Shown here piece after piece: positions 32,001 to 42,394 of a stretch of DNA of 64,000 nucleotides. Positions within the stretch are counted from its first letter, which is position 1; each line of letters opens with the position of its first letter. The stretch spans positions 62,001 to 126,000 of the forward strand of contig VFIW01000069.1 in NCBI GenBank assembly GCA_006386115.1. The letters are read 5' to 3'. The notes below the pieces were generated by a model that was not told the origin of the DNA, made no database searches, and saw only the letters and a list, made by a program, of their open reading frames with translations. Made by a program: the position numbers and the translations under genes. The stretch comes from Globisporangium splendens (taxonomy: Eukaryota; Oomycota; Peronosporomycetes; Pythiales; Pythiaceae).

Positions 32001-35000
32001 TTTGAGTCCAGCTTTGAGTGGCGTAATCGTGCTTTGCAGAAATCGGATGATCTCACATGCGCCGAGCATACTTTGCCCAAAGGCACGCCAATACAGCGTG
32101 TATGGGTACGCATACGCCGGCTCACACGTGCCAAACATACACCGCATTTCAATGGATGGCATCGTCACGAGGCTCTGGATCGCGCTGTTTGTCTCGCCCG
32201 AGAAGTACTTTACCAAGAAGCACATGTAAATGTCGCCGCATGCTCTGGCCTTCGACCACACGGTAGTCTTCAGAAACTCCAGACAGAGACCCTTGCATGC
32301 ATCACCCCCATCTCCTGCTCCACTGCCAAAAGATCCGAGACTGTTCGTGCTCAGCCCAGTGAACGAAAACTGGTTCAGCGCGCTACTTCCGCTGCTAAAT
32401 GCGTCATTTTGGCCGCCGAGATCCCATTTCTCGGATAGTCTTGCAATCAGAAACGATAACACGAGAGACCGATCGGCATGCTCGGCGACTGACATCGCTT
32501 CTTGTACTTTGCCACCAAGTAAAAAAAACGCGGTGGACAGTTCATATCGGCGCTTTGCTTTTAACACATAGGCGTTCTTGATAGCTGCATTCTTCCAGCG
32601 CGGCTCCGCGAAATTGTTGCTCAGCAGCTCATAGATGCGGGTTTCGTTGTTCATCTTGAACAAACTGGCGAGAAGCTTGGTTTTACCAAGCAGCACGTAG
32701 AATAGAGCGACATGGAACGGGTCTCTCGTGGCTGCATATTCGGTCTGCGCTGCCTTTTCCGTAAACTGCTGCAATTTCGCCACGTTTTTCACCCAGAACG
32801 GAAGCCGAAGTTGTTTCATCTCTTTCCACGTCATCACGGTAGTCGGAAAGCATTCCTGAATGAGCTCATCTTGGTAGTCTGTAATCGCACCCCATACGAC
32901 TTGCTCGGAGCAAATCCCAATCGAGCGCTGCTCACCTTGTGCTGCGTCTTCGTCTTCATCCACTGGCTCACCAGAAGAAGCTGGATCCGCGTTGCCACCT
33001 TGATTCGGTGTACTGGCTGAACTGTCATCGATCTCTTGCTGCAGTGGCCACAGGAGGCTTGCTTGGAAGCGAAGCGCTGCCTCGTCCTTTTTCCGGCTTA
33101 TATCGCGCTCCCACAAAACCGTTTTCTTCATCCCGTTGATGACTGCCATGAACACTTCGCATTCCTGCGGCGTTAAAAAGGAAATTGAATTCTTGTGCTC
33201 GCTGAAGAAAAGAGGGAATACGTTCGACTCAAGAGCTGATGAACTCTTCTCAGTGGCTTGCTCCGACGATGACAAACTCGTTGGGGGAGTCATCGAGGAG
33301 GCTCGCGGCGCAAAGAGCATTTCGGCTCGATCCGAATTGCGACTAGCGCCATAGTCCATTGAAAACAAGTCACTCGCACGAGCAGGTGCTGCTGCTAAAG
33401 AGTAGCTGGAACCATAGCTATACCCGCTGCCTGTCGAAGGCTTTTGCTTCCCATTCAGGTAGACGGCCGACCGTTCCTCCTCTTCTTCTTCGTTCGCAGT
33501 CGGCAACCCGGTTGCGTTTCCAATAAACTTGGCAAGGGAGAGCAATGGGACTTCTTGCAGAGGCGCGCCATCCATCATCCGCAGATAGCAAGTCTTTTCA
33601 TGCTCGAGAATGGACACTTTCACGTGCTCAAGTACCTTCTCCAGACTCCGGAAGGAACCTCGCAATAGTAAAAACATCAGTGTAACTGGGTGGTGAGCTG
33701 AGAACGCATTCTGGCTGGATCCTGAGCTGCTACTCGGCAAAGATTGTGGCGGAGAAATCGACGAGGAGATCCTAAACGGTAGTCCGCTATAAGCGCCAGT
33801 CGACGTGGCCCCGCTAAGGTCGTGAAGGTTGATGCTCGCGATGCTTGTACCCAGAGCCAGCAGTACATGCGGGTAACTCGCGAGCGAGGAAATTTTCTGT
33901 GGTCGCACTGTAAAGCGACTTGAGGACCATGCAATGTACCACTTGTTGCTTGGGGCTGATGCGTCTCGCTTGAGCATTCCGATGGTCGTAGTCGATAAGA
34001 ACAGCAGTTCGCAATCTCGCTCGGGCGTAACTGGTGGTGTCCATTCTAGTGACACAAGCACACCGAGTTTCTTCTGCGAAATGGTCACAATACCTTCGTA
34101 GCAACTCTCAAACGCCGGTAAAATGCAGAGGTGGGCGTCATTATTGCTTAGTTGTGCTGTCGATGACGTAGATGATGACGAAGCTTGCTGCTGCTCACCT
34201 CCTCGTTCCTCTTTCTCGAAAATCACGGCGACTCGTCCGCATGCGCTGAATGCAAACTGCTTGAACTTGAATTTTTCTTCGACAACGTTGAAGTTCATGA
34301 CGTCTTTCGGTTTTCCGCATGAGGACTTGATGAGCTCGGCAACATTTGTGGTCTGAATGCTCTTGAGTTCGAGTAGGTCGTCCAAGTCTGCGAAAGTCCA
34401 CAAATCGAGACTACCTTGAGAGTCCATCGACGCAAACACGATTTCGAATGGCTGAAGCGATGGGACACTGGATACGCTCGCCAGCGTTTTCTGAGGGACA
34501 CCAACTCGAGTTTTTCGAAACAGTGTCATCTTCAAAGTTGGCGATTGCGACTCCATGAACGACGCATCTTTGCCTTCATTACCTTCATGAGAGGCTGACA
34601 CAACGACAGTCTCGAATGCGAACACCCACACAACAACCTCTGCTCCGGTCTTGTTCAGACCAAGAACTACACAAAAGTCCTTCGAAGGACGGGACGATTG
34701 CTGTTGCAGCACCTTTCCGAAAATTGATGTCGGTGGTGTACCCCAGTCCATCTTTTGCGAGTCGGGTACCCGCACGACAACTAAATCCTCGAGCTCCAAT
34801 GCATCTTCATCTTCATCGACGGAGTCGACAAAGCAAACCGCCAGATTCGTCGTCTCTTCTGTCGTGCTCGTGAAGCTGCCGCGAAAGGAAGTCGTCCTCC
34901 CAGTATTCCCGAGCAACGGGGTCGGTGACGGCAATGTCGCCCCAGTTTGAGAGAGTGCGCTTTGCCAGCCCTGGACACCACTCACTGCTGTTGCAGCATG

Positions 35001-37213
35001 CAATTTACCGTCAGCAAAAAAATACAGCACACTCTGTTCTTCGTAGCAAACTGAATGCGTCGCCGAGTCCATGGCCGCTGTCGCATGTGGTCTGCATACT
35101 GCTCGGAGGCTTCGAAGCGATGCACTCATGTGGAAAATATCTAATCGACGGTCAATATTCGACACAGCGACCTTCAACGGCATTCCACCTGCATTCACAA
35201 CGGGCGATCCATTCGATGTACGTGTCTTGGAGATCGCAAGTGACATCGCTTCTCCGTGTTCTTGCCTTGCACCAAACACGCAATTGCACATATCCCCAAT
35301 CTCACAGCTTTGAACCGAGTAAGACACCGAGCCTCGGTTGCCTCTCCCACTGCAAGCACCCTCTGCGTGTAGCTTCAGTCGCGCCATTTTCAAATGCGTC
35401 CCACCGGATCGTGGCTGGAACAAAATCTCGATCACAAATGTCGAACTGCCATTCTCTCGATCTGAAAATCAGTAGCAGTGTCAGAAGAAAAGCGCAACAG
35501 TGAATCCATCAAATCCGGCTACTTTACTGCTGCTACGACGGAAATTACCTTTGTAGTCAGATGAGCTGATGCTGAACACATTGGCGTCTACGAGATACGT
35601 TCTCAGACCGCTAAAGAGAAGAAGTACCGAGACCCTTGGTGCCACTCCCTGTGTGCATGACACAACAACAACACTATAAGAAGATGACGCCAAACACGAA
35701 CAATACCGCAACAGCCAAACCAAATCGCATCGCATCTCACCGAGAACGCGATGAATTCGGTGCGAAAGAGACAAAGATCGCCGTTGTCGTGGATGCCGTA
35801 CAACAAATAGACGGAAAAAGTCTTGTTCAGGGTCGCATTGCCGCAAATGAACGTCTCGCCTGCGTGCGTGTCGGCTATCGCGCCGCTTCGATCTCCGAGT
35901 AACTTGGAGTTCATCTTGGCAAGTCCATCCATGCGTTGAGTGTACAACTCACTGCGGCGAGCATCGTCCAGGCTGCTGTGCCCGTAGTGGAACATACTCA
36001 GCGCAGCGAGCACATTCGCTTCCTCCAACATCGCATCAGCAATCGACGAGCCCGCATTCGAGAATAGCGGACGTGCCCAATGGCGACTCACAAGCCCGAA
36101 TGTGCGAAGCTTCGTGCTGACATCCCGCTCAGTATCAACGAAAAAGTGATCAGCATCTGGCTGAAACAGGTAATCCTGGCAGCTAAAGATCTTCCAGAGT
36201 GTAAACGAGCGTACAGGCGCCGCGACAAGTTCTCGCCAAATCGATATGCTGCCTGCCTTGTCCAGCGAGATGAGCATCTCGCAAGGAGGGATCGTTGTCG
36301 ACGCGTGCGCGCTCTGCATCTTGTACATGTGCATCTCCTTCACCCACTTTACATCCTGCAGCGCGCGCTGGTGCGCGAGAAAGAGGCAAATCGGCTTGCC
36401 GTCGTGCGCCAATTCATTCAGGTTCCACACTTTGAGGATCCGGTCATGTGCGCCCGCAGTCGCGACGAAGCGGCCATTTAACGTCGCATCGAAGTGGCTC
36501 ACACCCGTATCTGGACCGCACCCAAGTGCAAAGCTGCGCTGGAGATACACTTGGACTGCATCGTCAATGATCTTCCAGATCGTGATCTTCTCACCTGCGC
36601 CAATGAGAAACAGGTCTTCGCCGCTTTCGACCCACTTGACGCGGTCCAGGAACCGATCGTCGCTCTTCCAGCGCACGCTTTCGCGCCACGTCGGTCTTTG
36701 TAGGTTCAAATGCACTTTCGCATAGTCGCTGCTCACTTCACTCGAGTATCCGCCAAGCGTGGGATTCCGTGTCATACCACCATACCCATCGTCGCCAATG
36801 GTGCTAGGCAGGGCAGCAGAAGTTGAAACGGCGGCCACAACACCAGCAGCGCATGGCATGAGCAGCACGCCGCGTCCTTCCTCGATACATACCGCGACTG
36901 CACCGCGGGCGGTCTTCCTTGTTGCGTTGTTAAATCTGATGCACTTGACGGCGTCGTCGGCGTTCCAGATCTGCCAAAGATCGAAGAGCGACGTGCGTTT
37001 CGCGTCGCTGCGCGCGTTTTGCGGTGCATTTGTCGTCGTCGCGGCGGAGTCCTGGTTCTCCACGAGCACCACCACGAGCGTGTCGTTCGCGTAGAGAAAG
37101 TACCGGCTGCCTTCGAACGCGGCGGCGCACACGCGCAGGTCGCTGCTTCCCGGCGCGGCGTCGGCATCTGGCGCCGCCACGGCCGCGACCGCTTCTTCAA
37201 CGCAGAACACCAT
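26059..37213 (-). CDS. DMXL/rabconnectin-3/Rav1-like WD-repeat protein
   Basis: Rav1/DMXL proteins form the RAVE complex that assembles the V-ATPase (V1 with Vo) and so acidifies endosomes and vacuoles. Exon 1 (start about 37213, MVFCVEEAV) holds N-terminal WD repeats (VKCIRFNN, FDATLNGRFVATAGAHDRILKVWNL, DVKWVKEMH, MLISLDKAGSISIW). Small exons follow (GLRTYLVDANVFSISSSDYK; DRENGSSTFVIEILFQ). A giant exon (about 35462-29730) contains the Rav1 core (GITEGITLVGLGDL-like region, KLAQAWTTYNSKLSKYATKR) and the start of the C-terminal propeller (FVSGNQKGKVHLWSYDSL). Last exons: DIKKIKFDNLGQQ, MGAVDTLGRLFMWKFSNLD, KWQCHDKGAKALTFINSSS, HQLLISGGEGGSISVFDVRQ and DGSVQRLKVPSLSKLF-TAA. These align in order with the DMXL C-terminus. 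LINE-3 lies in the intron after NLGQQ (about 29566-27033). About 2,700 codons, like the animal protein. Confidence 0.85.
27098..27113. repeat. Target-site duplication, left copy (LINE-3)
   Basis: The 16-bp AGCTACGTGACATTCA is repeated exactly at 29526-29541 on the other side of LINE-3. It marks target-primed insertion. Confidence 0.88.
27114..29525 (+). mobile_element. LINE-3: 5'-truncated copy of the LINE-2 family, inside a DMXL/Rav1 intron
   Basis: Same family as LINE-2, with about 97% protein identity by eye where aligned. It is truncated to the post-RT region and RNase H. The frame 27124-28539 covers MTMSATAVSKWAITTSHIDQ onward; after a small frameshift, RNase H (FFDGGSRGNPGPGG near 28806-28850, NFAEYWGLIHGL, GDSALI) runs to an in-frame TGA at about 29130. 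The last part, ADSAANLAVDTRT to SAL-TAG (29420), is in another frame. The 3' UTR ends CTCACCTTATAAAGATA. It is antisense to the host gene, bounded by a 16-bp target-site duplication, and non-autonomous. Confidence 0.88.
29526..29541. repeat. Target-site duplication, right copy (LINE-3)
   Basis: Exact second copy of AGCTACGTGACATTCA (27098-27113), directly after the short A-rich 3' end of LINE-3. Confidence 0.88.
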
Positions 37214-37727
37214 CTTTAGGCAAGCGAGAGCCGAGCGTAACCCTTCACTTCCCAAAAGCAAGGTTACGCGGTTACGGTTGAGAATATTATGTGGACCACC
37301 TTATATGAACTCCGTCCTTGAAAAAGCAAATAACAGATCTAAACAGATAATGTGCATCGGAACGGCTGCAGTAGATAGAATAAAGAGGTTTTGTGTTGCC
37401 TCTGGCGCGCTTGCCATGAAGAGTCATGATCAAAAGCAACGAAGAGGCGCGGAAAAAGGGTGGAAAATGGCGCGACACGCTTGCTGGATATGTCTCTCTC
37501 TGTGTATGTTTGCACTGTCCCTTCGTGTCCCAAAGAGAGACTTCTGTCGTCATCGTCACACTCTTCCACTGCAGTCTCTCTGTCTCGTCGTGGCGCTCAT
37601 CGCTTCCTGCTCGCCTCACAGAAGCATCCCGCATACACGACGCCACGACCCCGAAGAAACATGCAGGCGCCTCGACCGTGAAGAAGAAGCTCAAGGACCC
37701 GACGAAGCAGCAGAATGACGGCGGCGA
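37214..37727. other. Intergenic region upstream of the DMXL/Rav1 gene
   Basis: About 510 bp. A frame across 37426-37908 (+) has no recognisable domain except where it runs into the dynein remnant. The lysine-rich stretch just before 37728 (KKKLKDPTKQQ) might be a shuffled N-terminal part of the dynein chain, but I cannot show this. Confidence 0.35.
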
Positions 37728-38209
37728 CAAGGATCCACCGATTGGACTGTTAAGCTCTGGGACCACAACATACCCGACCCGATCATGTCGTTTGACCTGG
37801 GCAACGCCGTTGGTGACGTCGCATGGGCGCCGTACTCGTCGCATGGGCGCCGTACTCGTCGACCGTGTTCGCCGCTGTCACAAGCGACGGCAAGGTGCAC
37901 GTGTTTGACCTCGCGGAAAACAAAAACGAACCGCTGTGCGAGCAAAAGGTTGTGAAGCGCGCGAAACTCACACACGTCGCGTTCAACACACAAGACCCGA
38001 TCATACTCGTGGGTGATGACCGCGGCGGGGTCAACTCGCTCAAGTTGTCTCCAAACTTGCGCAAGATCACGACTGGAAGCGAGGGCGATGGTAGCAGTAG
38101 CACCAGCAGTGCGCCAACAGATCTCCGCAACGTGAAGGCGCGGTTCAAGAAAGAGTTTGAGAAAATCAACAAACTATTGAGTTCAAACGACAACAAAGCG
38201 GAGCGATAA
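37728..38209 (+). pseudogene. Axonemal dynein intermediate chain 1 (DNAI1/IC69-type) C-terminal remnant
   Basis: DNAI1 anchors outer-arm dynein in flagella. Only the last WD repeats remain: [33 protein letters not shown], then in another frame [37 protein letters not shown] and [11 protein letters not shown], ending KAER-TAA. These follow the animal protein closely to its C-terminus. The frame breaks because a 20-bp segment is tandemly repeated at 37821-37840 and 37841-37860. Everything upstream of DWTV (about 80% of the normal protein) is missing. A truncated, shifted pseudogene is the simplest reading. An ATG at 37823 inside the repeat could still start a 128-residue product. Confidence 0.82.
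37821..37860. repeat. 20-bp perfect tandem duplication in the dynein remnant
   Basis: GCATGGGCGCCGTACTCGTC occurs twice in direct succession. Removing one copy would rejoin the WAPYSS and TVFAAV frames seen in the family. Confidence 0.95.
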
Positions 38210-38293
38210 ACGGCCAGGTAACCTTGATAAACACTAGCATATCCCTTGTGTCTTATTGCGTATAAATGGACTCTACACCGGGTTTAGCCCAAG

Positions 38294-39274
38294 TTAGAAA
38301 GTGTTGGCATACTCGCGCGCAAGGATGGCTTCGCAGAGCGCGGCTTCGCTCGTGCGCGCGATCGCCAAGTGTTCCTGTGCGACGTTCAGCACCAACAGAC
38401 CATTGTTGTTCTTCGTTTGCACATTGAAGCCGTACTACAGGAGCCATTGGCATGCGCGATACTGTTCACTCGCGGCCGCTTTGTGCAACAGCGAGTCGCC
38501 TTTTCGGTCCACAGCGTCGAGGTTCGCGTGCGCCTGGTGCAGCAGGTAGTCCAGGATATGCACATGGCCCTCGCGAGCTGCCCAGTGTGCTGGTGTCCAC
38601 CCCATGTACCCAGGCGAGTCGGCGCTCACGTTTCGCGAACCGAGACCGTCACAGACTCGCTTGAAGTTGGGCAAATCACCCGCAGCCGCGTACTCAATAA
38701 GCTCGTCGATGGTCTCTAGGTCGCTGGCCGAATGGTCGTAGCACTGCGGCTACTTATGTTGGTGGCGATGGCGAACGTGGTTGCCTCCTCCTCCGAGTGA
38801 GATCTCAATGAGGTCATCACTGCGCACGCCGTCGTCTTCGCTGCTGTCACAACTCAGTGACTTCTCTTCCAGCTCTCCACCTTCAAAGTCATCAAGCTCC
38901 AGCTCTTGCTGGTTCCTCTCCTTCTGCGGTGTCTTTGTCTTTCTCTTGGTCTCCGCTTTCTCAGCTTTGCTGTCACCATCACGAACATGCTCATGAGTCT
39001 CTGGCACTTCCTGGAGACTCCCAGAAGTATCCGAGGTTGTTGTCACTGGCGTATGCTGTTGGTCACGGAGACTTTCGACGCTCAGACTCGCGGTGCTAGG
39101 GTGTGGCGAGTCACTGTTGCTGCTGGAACCCGAGCTCCTCCTCGTGAAGCTTCGCACCACTTTCAGCACCATCAGACTAACACTTCTCTCTCGTTTGCCT
39201 ACTTGGACGACGTGGGATGAATCCGAAAATGGGCCGAGTACGAGCACTTGGGGAGCATTGGCTCGTGTCGTCAA
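38294..39274 (-). pseudogene. Ankyrin-repeat protein with two in-frame TAG codons
   Basis: A single frame of 327 codons is open from 39274 to TAA at 38294 except for two TAGs. The N-terminal 174 residues are S/T/E-rich with an acidic, lysine-rich middle, and end HRHQHK before the first TAG (38750-38752). The frame then continues PQCYDHSASDLETIDELIEY into ankyrin repeats: YMGWTPAHWAAREGHVHILDYLLHQ, NLDAVDRKGDSLLHKAAASE, CQWLL. A second TAG (38435-38437) interrupts CQWLL-YGFNVQTKNNNG, in the middle of an ankyrin repeat, and the frame runs on to EYANTF. Both could be CAG-to-TAG changes. Family and partner are unknown; ankyrin repeats mediate protein binding. Confidence 0.65.
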
Positions 39275-39849
39275 ACGCAGGTCGGCGCTAAAAATACAAC
39301 CGAGTTCGATCTATAATGAGCGAGCATGCAGGCAGAGAATATATTCACAGCGACCAGATCGAGTTTCTCCTCCACAGTCTGACAAGTAAACAAGACAGTG
39401 GAATCTCCTCCTTTCTATTTCTGCATGTATGGAATTCAGTGGAAAGGTAGGTCTGCATCCTCAAAGTTTCGCTTCGCTATTTCTACTTTGCCCCGACCAT
39501 AATACTGACACTACAGGAGGATTTCTTAGGCACGCAGCGCGGATCCGCTGGGTTGCTCGCATCGACTTTCAGTCAGTTGCATACCGCGGGCTGCAGTGAT
39601 GCCTGGAGTCAGGAAGAGCTTTGAGCATCACAAGAACGTCGTGTCGAGCAGATAATGGTAGACAGTGAATGAAGGTCTTGGACCGGTCACATGGCTACAT
39701 TGCAGACGAATGCACATAAAAATGACCGAGTTTTCAGACTCAGATGTCCTGTAAACGTGTGTGCATTTTCTCAGCCAAAAATCGGTTAAAAAAGACATTG
39801 CAATCTGCTCTCCTGTATCCGACAACACTTCTTGAGAAAGTCCATGCTA
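39275..39849. other. Intergenic region with a short relic of the downstream IQ-motif gene
   Basis: About 575 bp with no intact gene. At 39522-39573 a lower-strand segment (coding for LKVDASNP, then a 1-nt shift) closely resembles the C-terminal exon of the 42395-45928 gene at about 42548-42600 (LKMDASNPLIHAACLRSP). Confidence 0.45.
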
Positions 39850-41934
39850 CTATGCTAGAATGCTCACATTTGGATGCAGCAAGTCTGTCCAGGAGAGAGT
39901 GTTCGGGTACACGACCTGCGCCGTTTGCTTGAGCTTGCTGCCGTCCACTTCGTACGTGTACACCGTGCGCAAGCGGATGCGCGTGAGTTTGACGACGATC
40001 ATGAGAATGTCCTCGGTCGCGATGAGGAATTTGCCGTTTGCGATCACAAAGCCGTTGCAGTAAATGCCATCGGCTGACGCAAACTTGAGCTCTTTGAAGT
40101 ACACGAAGTTTTCGTAGTCCGCGATGACGCCGAATCGGTTCTGCAGTTCGGTCCCCGTCGCGATCTCAAACAGCGTCAGCGTTCGCTTGAGACTCAATGC
40201 GTCGCTGCCTTTTTCACTGCGATAGGTTCTTGTTGAAGACTTGGCAGAAGATTCGCTCAAGTACAGATTTTCCGGGTGGTATCGCTTGTACAACTTCCGC
40301 GCGAGAACGTACACGACCGCGATGAAGAAGTAGATCATAAAAATAGCTGAAAATGAAACAGTGATGACCAAAATGTTGTTTGCTGGCAGTTCGCTGATCG
40401 TCCAGAGACGCAGTGGCGAGATCGATGCAAAGTATGGGGAGAGGGATACGAGTCCAGTTCCAAACTGGTGGATCGCGCTGTCGATGCTGTACTGCTTGAA
40501 CGCGGTGGGCAAAACCAACTGCCCTAATTCAACGTGATTGACAAATCCGAACTGAAGGGAAAATACCACGAATGCCGGATCAATGCGTTCCTTGCACACG
40601 TACCCGGTGAGATCGACCACGCACAGGTACAGTGTCAAAATATCGGCGTTTGACGTTTCAGGAAATATATACACCGATGGGATGTTGGCGAACTCGTAGC
40701 CGTAAGCAAAGCAGATCTCAGTGATCATCCACCCACCATTGGCGATCCACGAGAGGAGTACTAGTGCGCCGCGACACATGAGCGTGTTGGACACAGGCGC
40801 AAATGCATCGCCGATCCAGATCTTGCCAAGGCGGTAGTTGCGGTACATGATGAGAACCAGCACGCAAAGGTTATAGGTTGTGCTGAGTGCGAATACGGCG
40901 TGGATGTAGTGTACCTACGCCCACGAGTCTCTGATCCACGTCTTGCCCTCCCAGACCCACTTGCTCATGACCGAGACTGGATCGAGATCGAGCGGCCAGT
41001 GCATGCTCTTGACGTTTGCCTGGTCCGTTGGCGACTTGATGTAGAACCCTCGCTGTCTTGCCGTGTGCACGATCTTGGTCGGCTCTAGAGCCGGGTTTCG
41101 TGGGATACTTTGCAGCGCCAACTTGGCGTCTTCAGTCTCTTCCAAGTGGTCGTAGATATCATAAGTAGGCGGGCTGTCGTACGGGAACCCGAGCCCAACG
41201 ACAAAGTAATGCCGCACGTCCGTGATCATGCTCATGTCGTTCACCAACGTAAAGCTGACGAGCGTCGTGGCGCCTTCTATGTGCTGCTCTCGGACGGCAT
41301 AGTTCACGATCGCTTTTGACACCGTGATCACGTGCATTTTCTCGGCGTTGCTTTCGAGTCGCGTGAGGTAAAACACGCGTGTGCAGGTCAAGTCGCCGAC
41401 GGCCAGCGGAGTGAACGAACAGTCGACGACGGGAAGGATCAGTTCGTGGTCCGAGAGAAACGAGAGGTTGTACGCGCTGTCCTCGACCAATTTCTGAAAG
41501 TCGCTGTGCAAGAGCGCGTTGTCGTAGATCTTGGCATTGAACTTGGCGACCGAGGCGCAGCCCGTGAACGACGTCGTCGTCAGTGACTCCAAGTACATGG
41601 TGTCGTCCCGCAGTGGGGTCGTGGCCGTATCATCATTCTCCAGGAGTGAGGCCGCCAGCTTGCTGTCTCGAATCGAACAATGGCCGAGGTGCGCAGTGAT
41701 GAGACCAGCAGAGTAATTGCGATAGACGGTGAGCGGACTCGTCGCGCCTCTCAGTGAGTCCACGGCTCGAAGTGACGCCAGAAGCGAGAGCGCGGCGTAC
41801 ATAATCGCGGCTGCAAGCACGCAGACGCGTCGCACCAAGTGGAGCAGCTGGGTGTGTGTGATGTGCTTGACGGCGACGCCCGTCTGCCGCGTCTTGGGCG
41901 AGAAGGATTTGTGTTGCACCATGACTTTCGTCAT
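39850..41934 (-). pseudogene. Multi-span membrane protein, copy B (full length but with in-frame TAG)
   Basis: Inverted copy of 18759-20433 with a complete 3' end. Frame 41934-40915 ends at the same TAG as copy A. It continues in frame from 40914 through about six membrane spans (VLVLIMYRNYRLGK, GALVLLSWIANGGWMITEI, LVITVSFSAIFMIYFFIAVVY) to a cytosolic-looking C-terminus ending LLHPNVSILA-TAG at 39850. With the TAG read through it would be 694 residues. The C-terminal domain (TELQNRFGVIADYENFVYFK, TVYTYEVDGSKLKQTAQVVYP) is absent from copy A. Function unknown; probably an oomycete membrane family. Confidence 0.7.
40261..41929. repeat. Inverted duplication, right arm (1,669 bp)
   Basis: Partner of 18765-20433. 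Both arms are exactly the same length. Copy B continues past the arm, so the match break at 40261 corresponds to where LINE-1 begins in copy A. Confidence 0.9.
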
Positions 41935-42394
41935 TTTGCTTTACAAGCTACTTGACTGAGATGGACGGAGCTGCTTGTAAGCAAATGTTGATTACCAAAA
42001 TCAGCTTCGAAAGGTTGGTCACCGGCCGAAATGCGCTTTTTGCGCAAAGCAAACTCTGGTGTTATCCTTGACCTCGTATTGGTCCAGCGAGCTGGCAAGG
42101 AGGTTACAAAACGACTGAGTGCGTGGAAGGTTTGACTTTATGCCTCGTACTTGTCTGGCGCCTTGCCTGGCGCTGCGAACACTCAAACTTCGTTGGTGTG
42201 GCTGGACACACTATATGCGTCAAGCAAACGACTTGGGCTTGTGCTGCAAACGACTTGATCCTGACTCCTAGTATCGCTTTCGGCACCTCCCGACTATGCA
42301 TCACAATGTATCAAAAGTGCTGACTGTCGTGTCTTCTCTCTATAGTTCACTGGAAGCAGATTTATCATAAGATTTACCGGAAGATCCAATCTAT

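Noticed and set aside
37426..37908. 160-codon + strand frame upstream of the dynein remnant as a gene
   Set aside because: No domain outside the dynein part; reads the remnant in the wrong frame.
38294..41934. TAG codons read as glutamine (altered genetic code)
   Set aside because: TAG is the natural end of RRP9 (57690), ARP4 (53201), the dynamin-like GTPase (61470) and LINE-2/3 RNase H, so TAG acts as a stop here. Local mutation, splicing or error is simpler.
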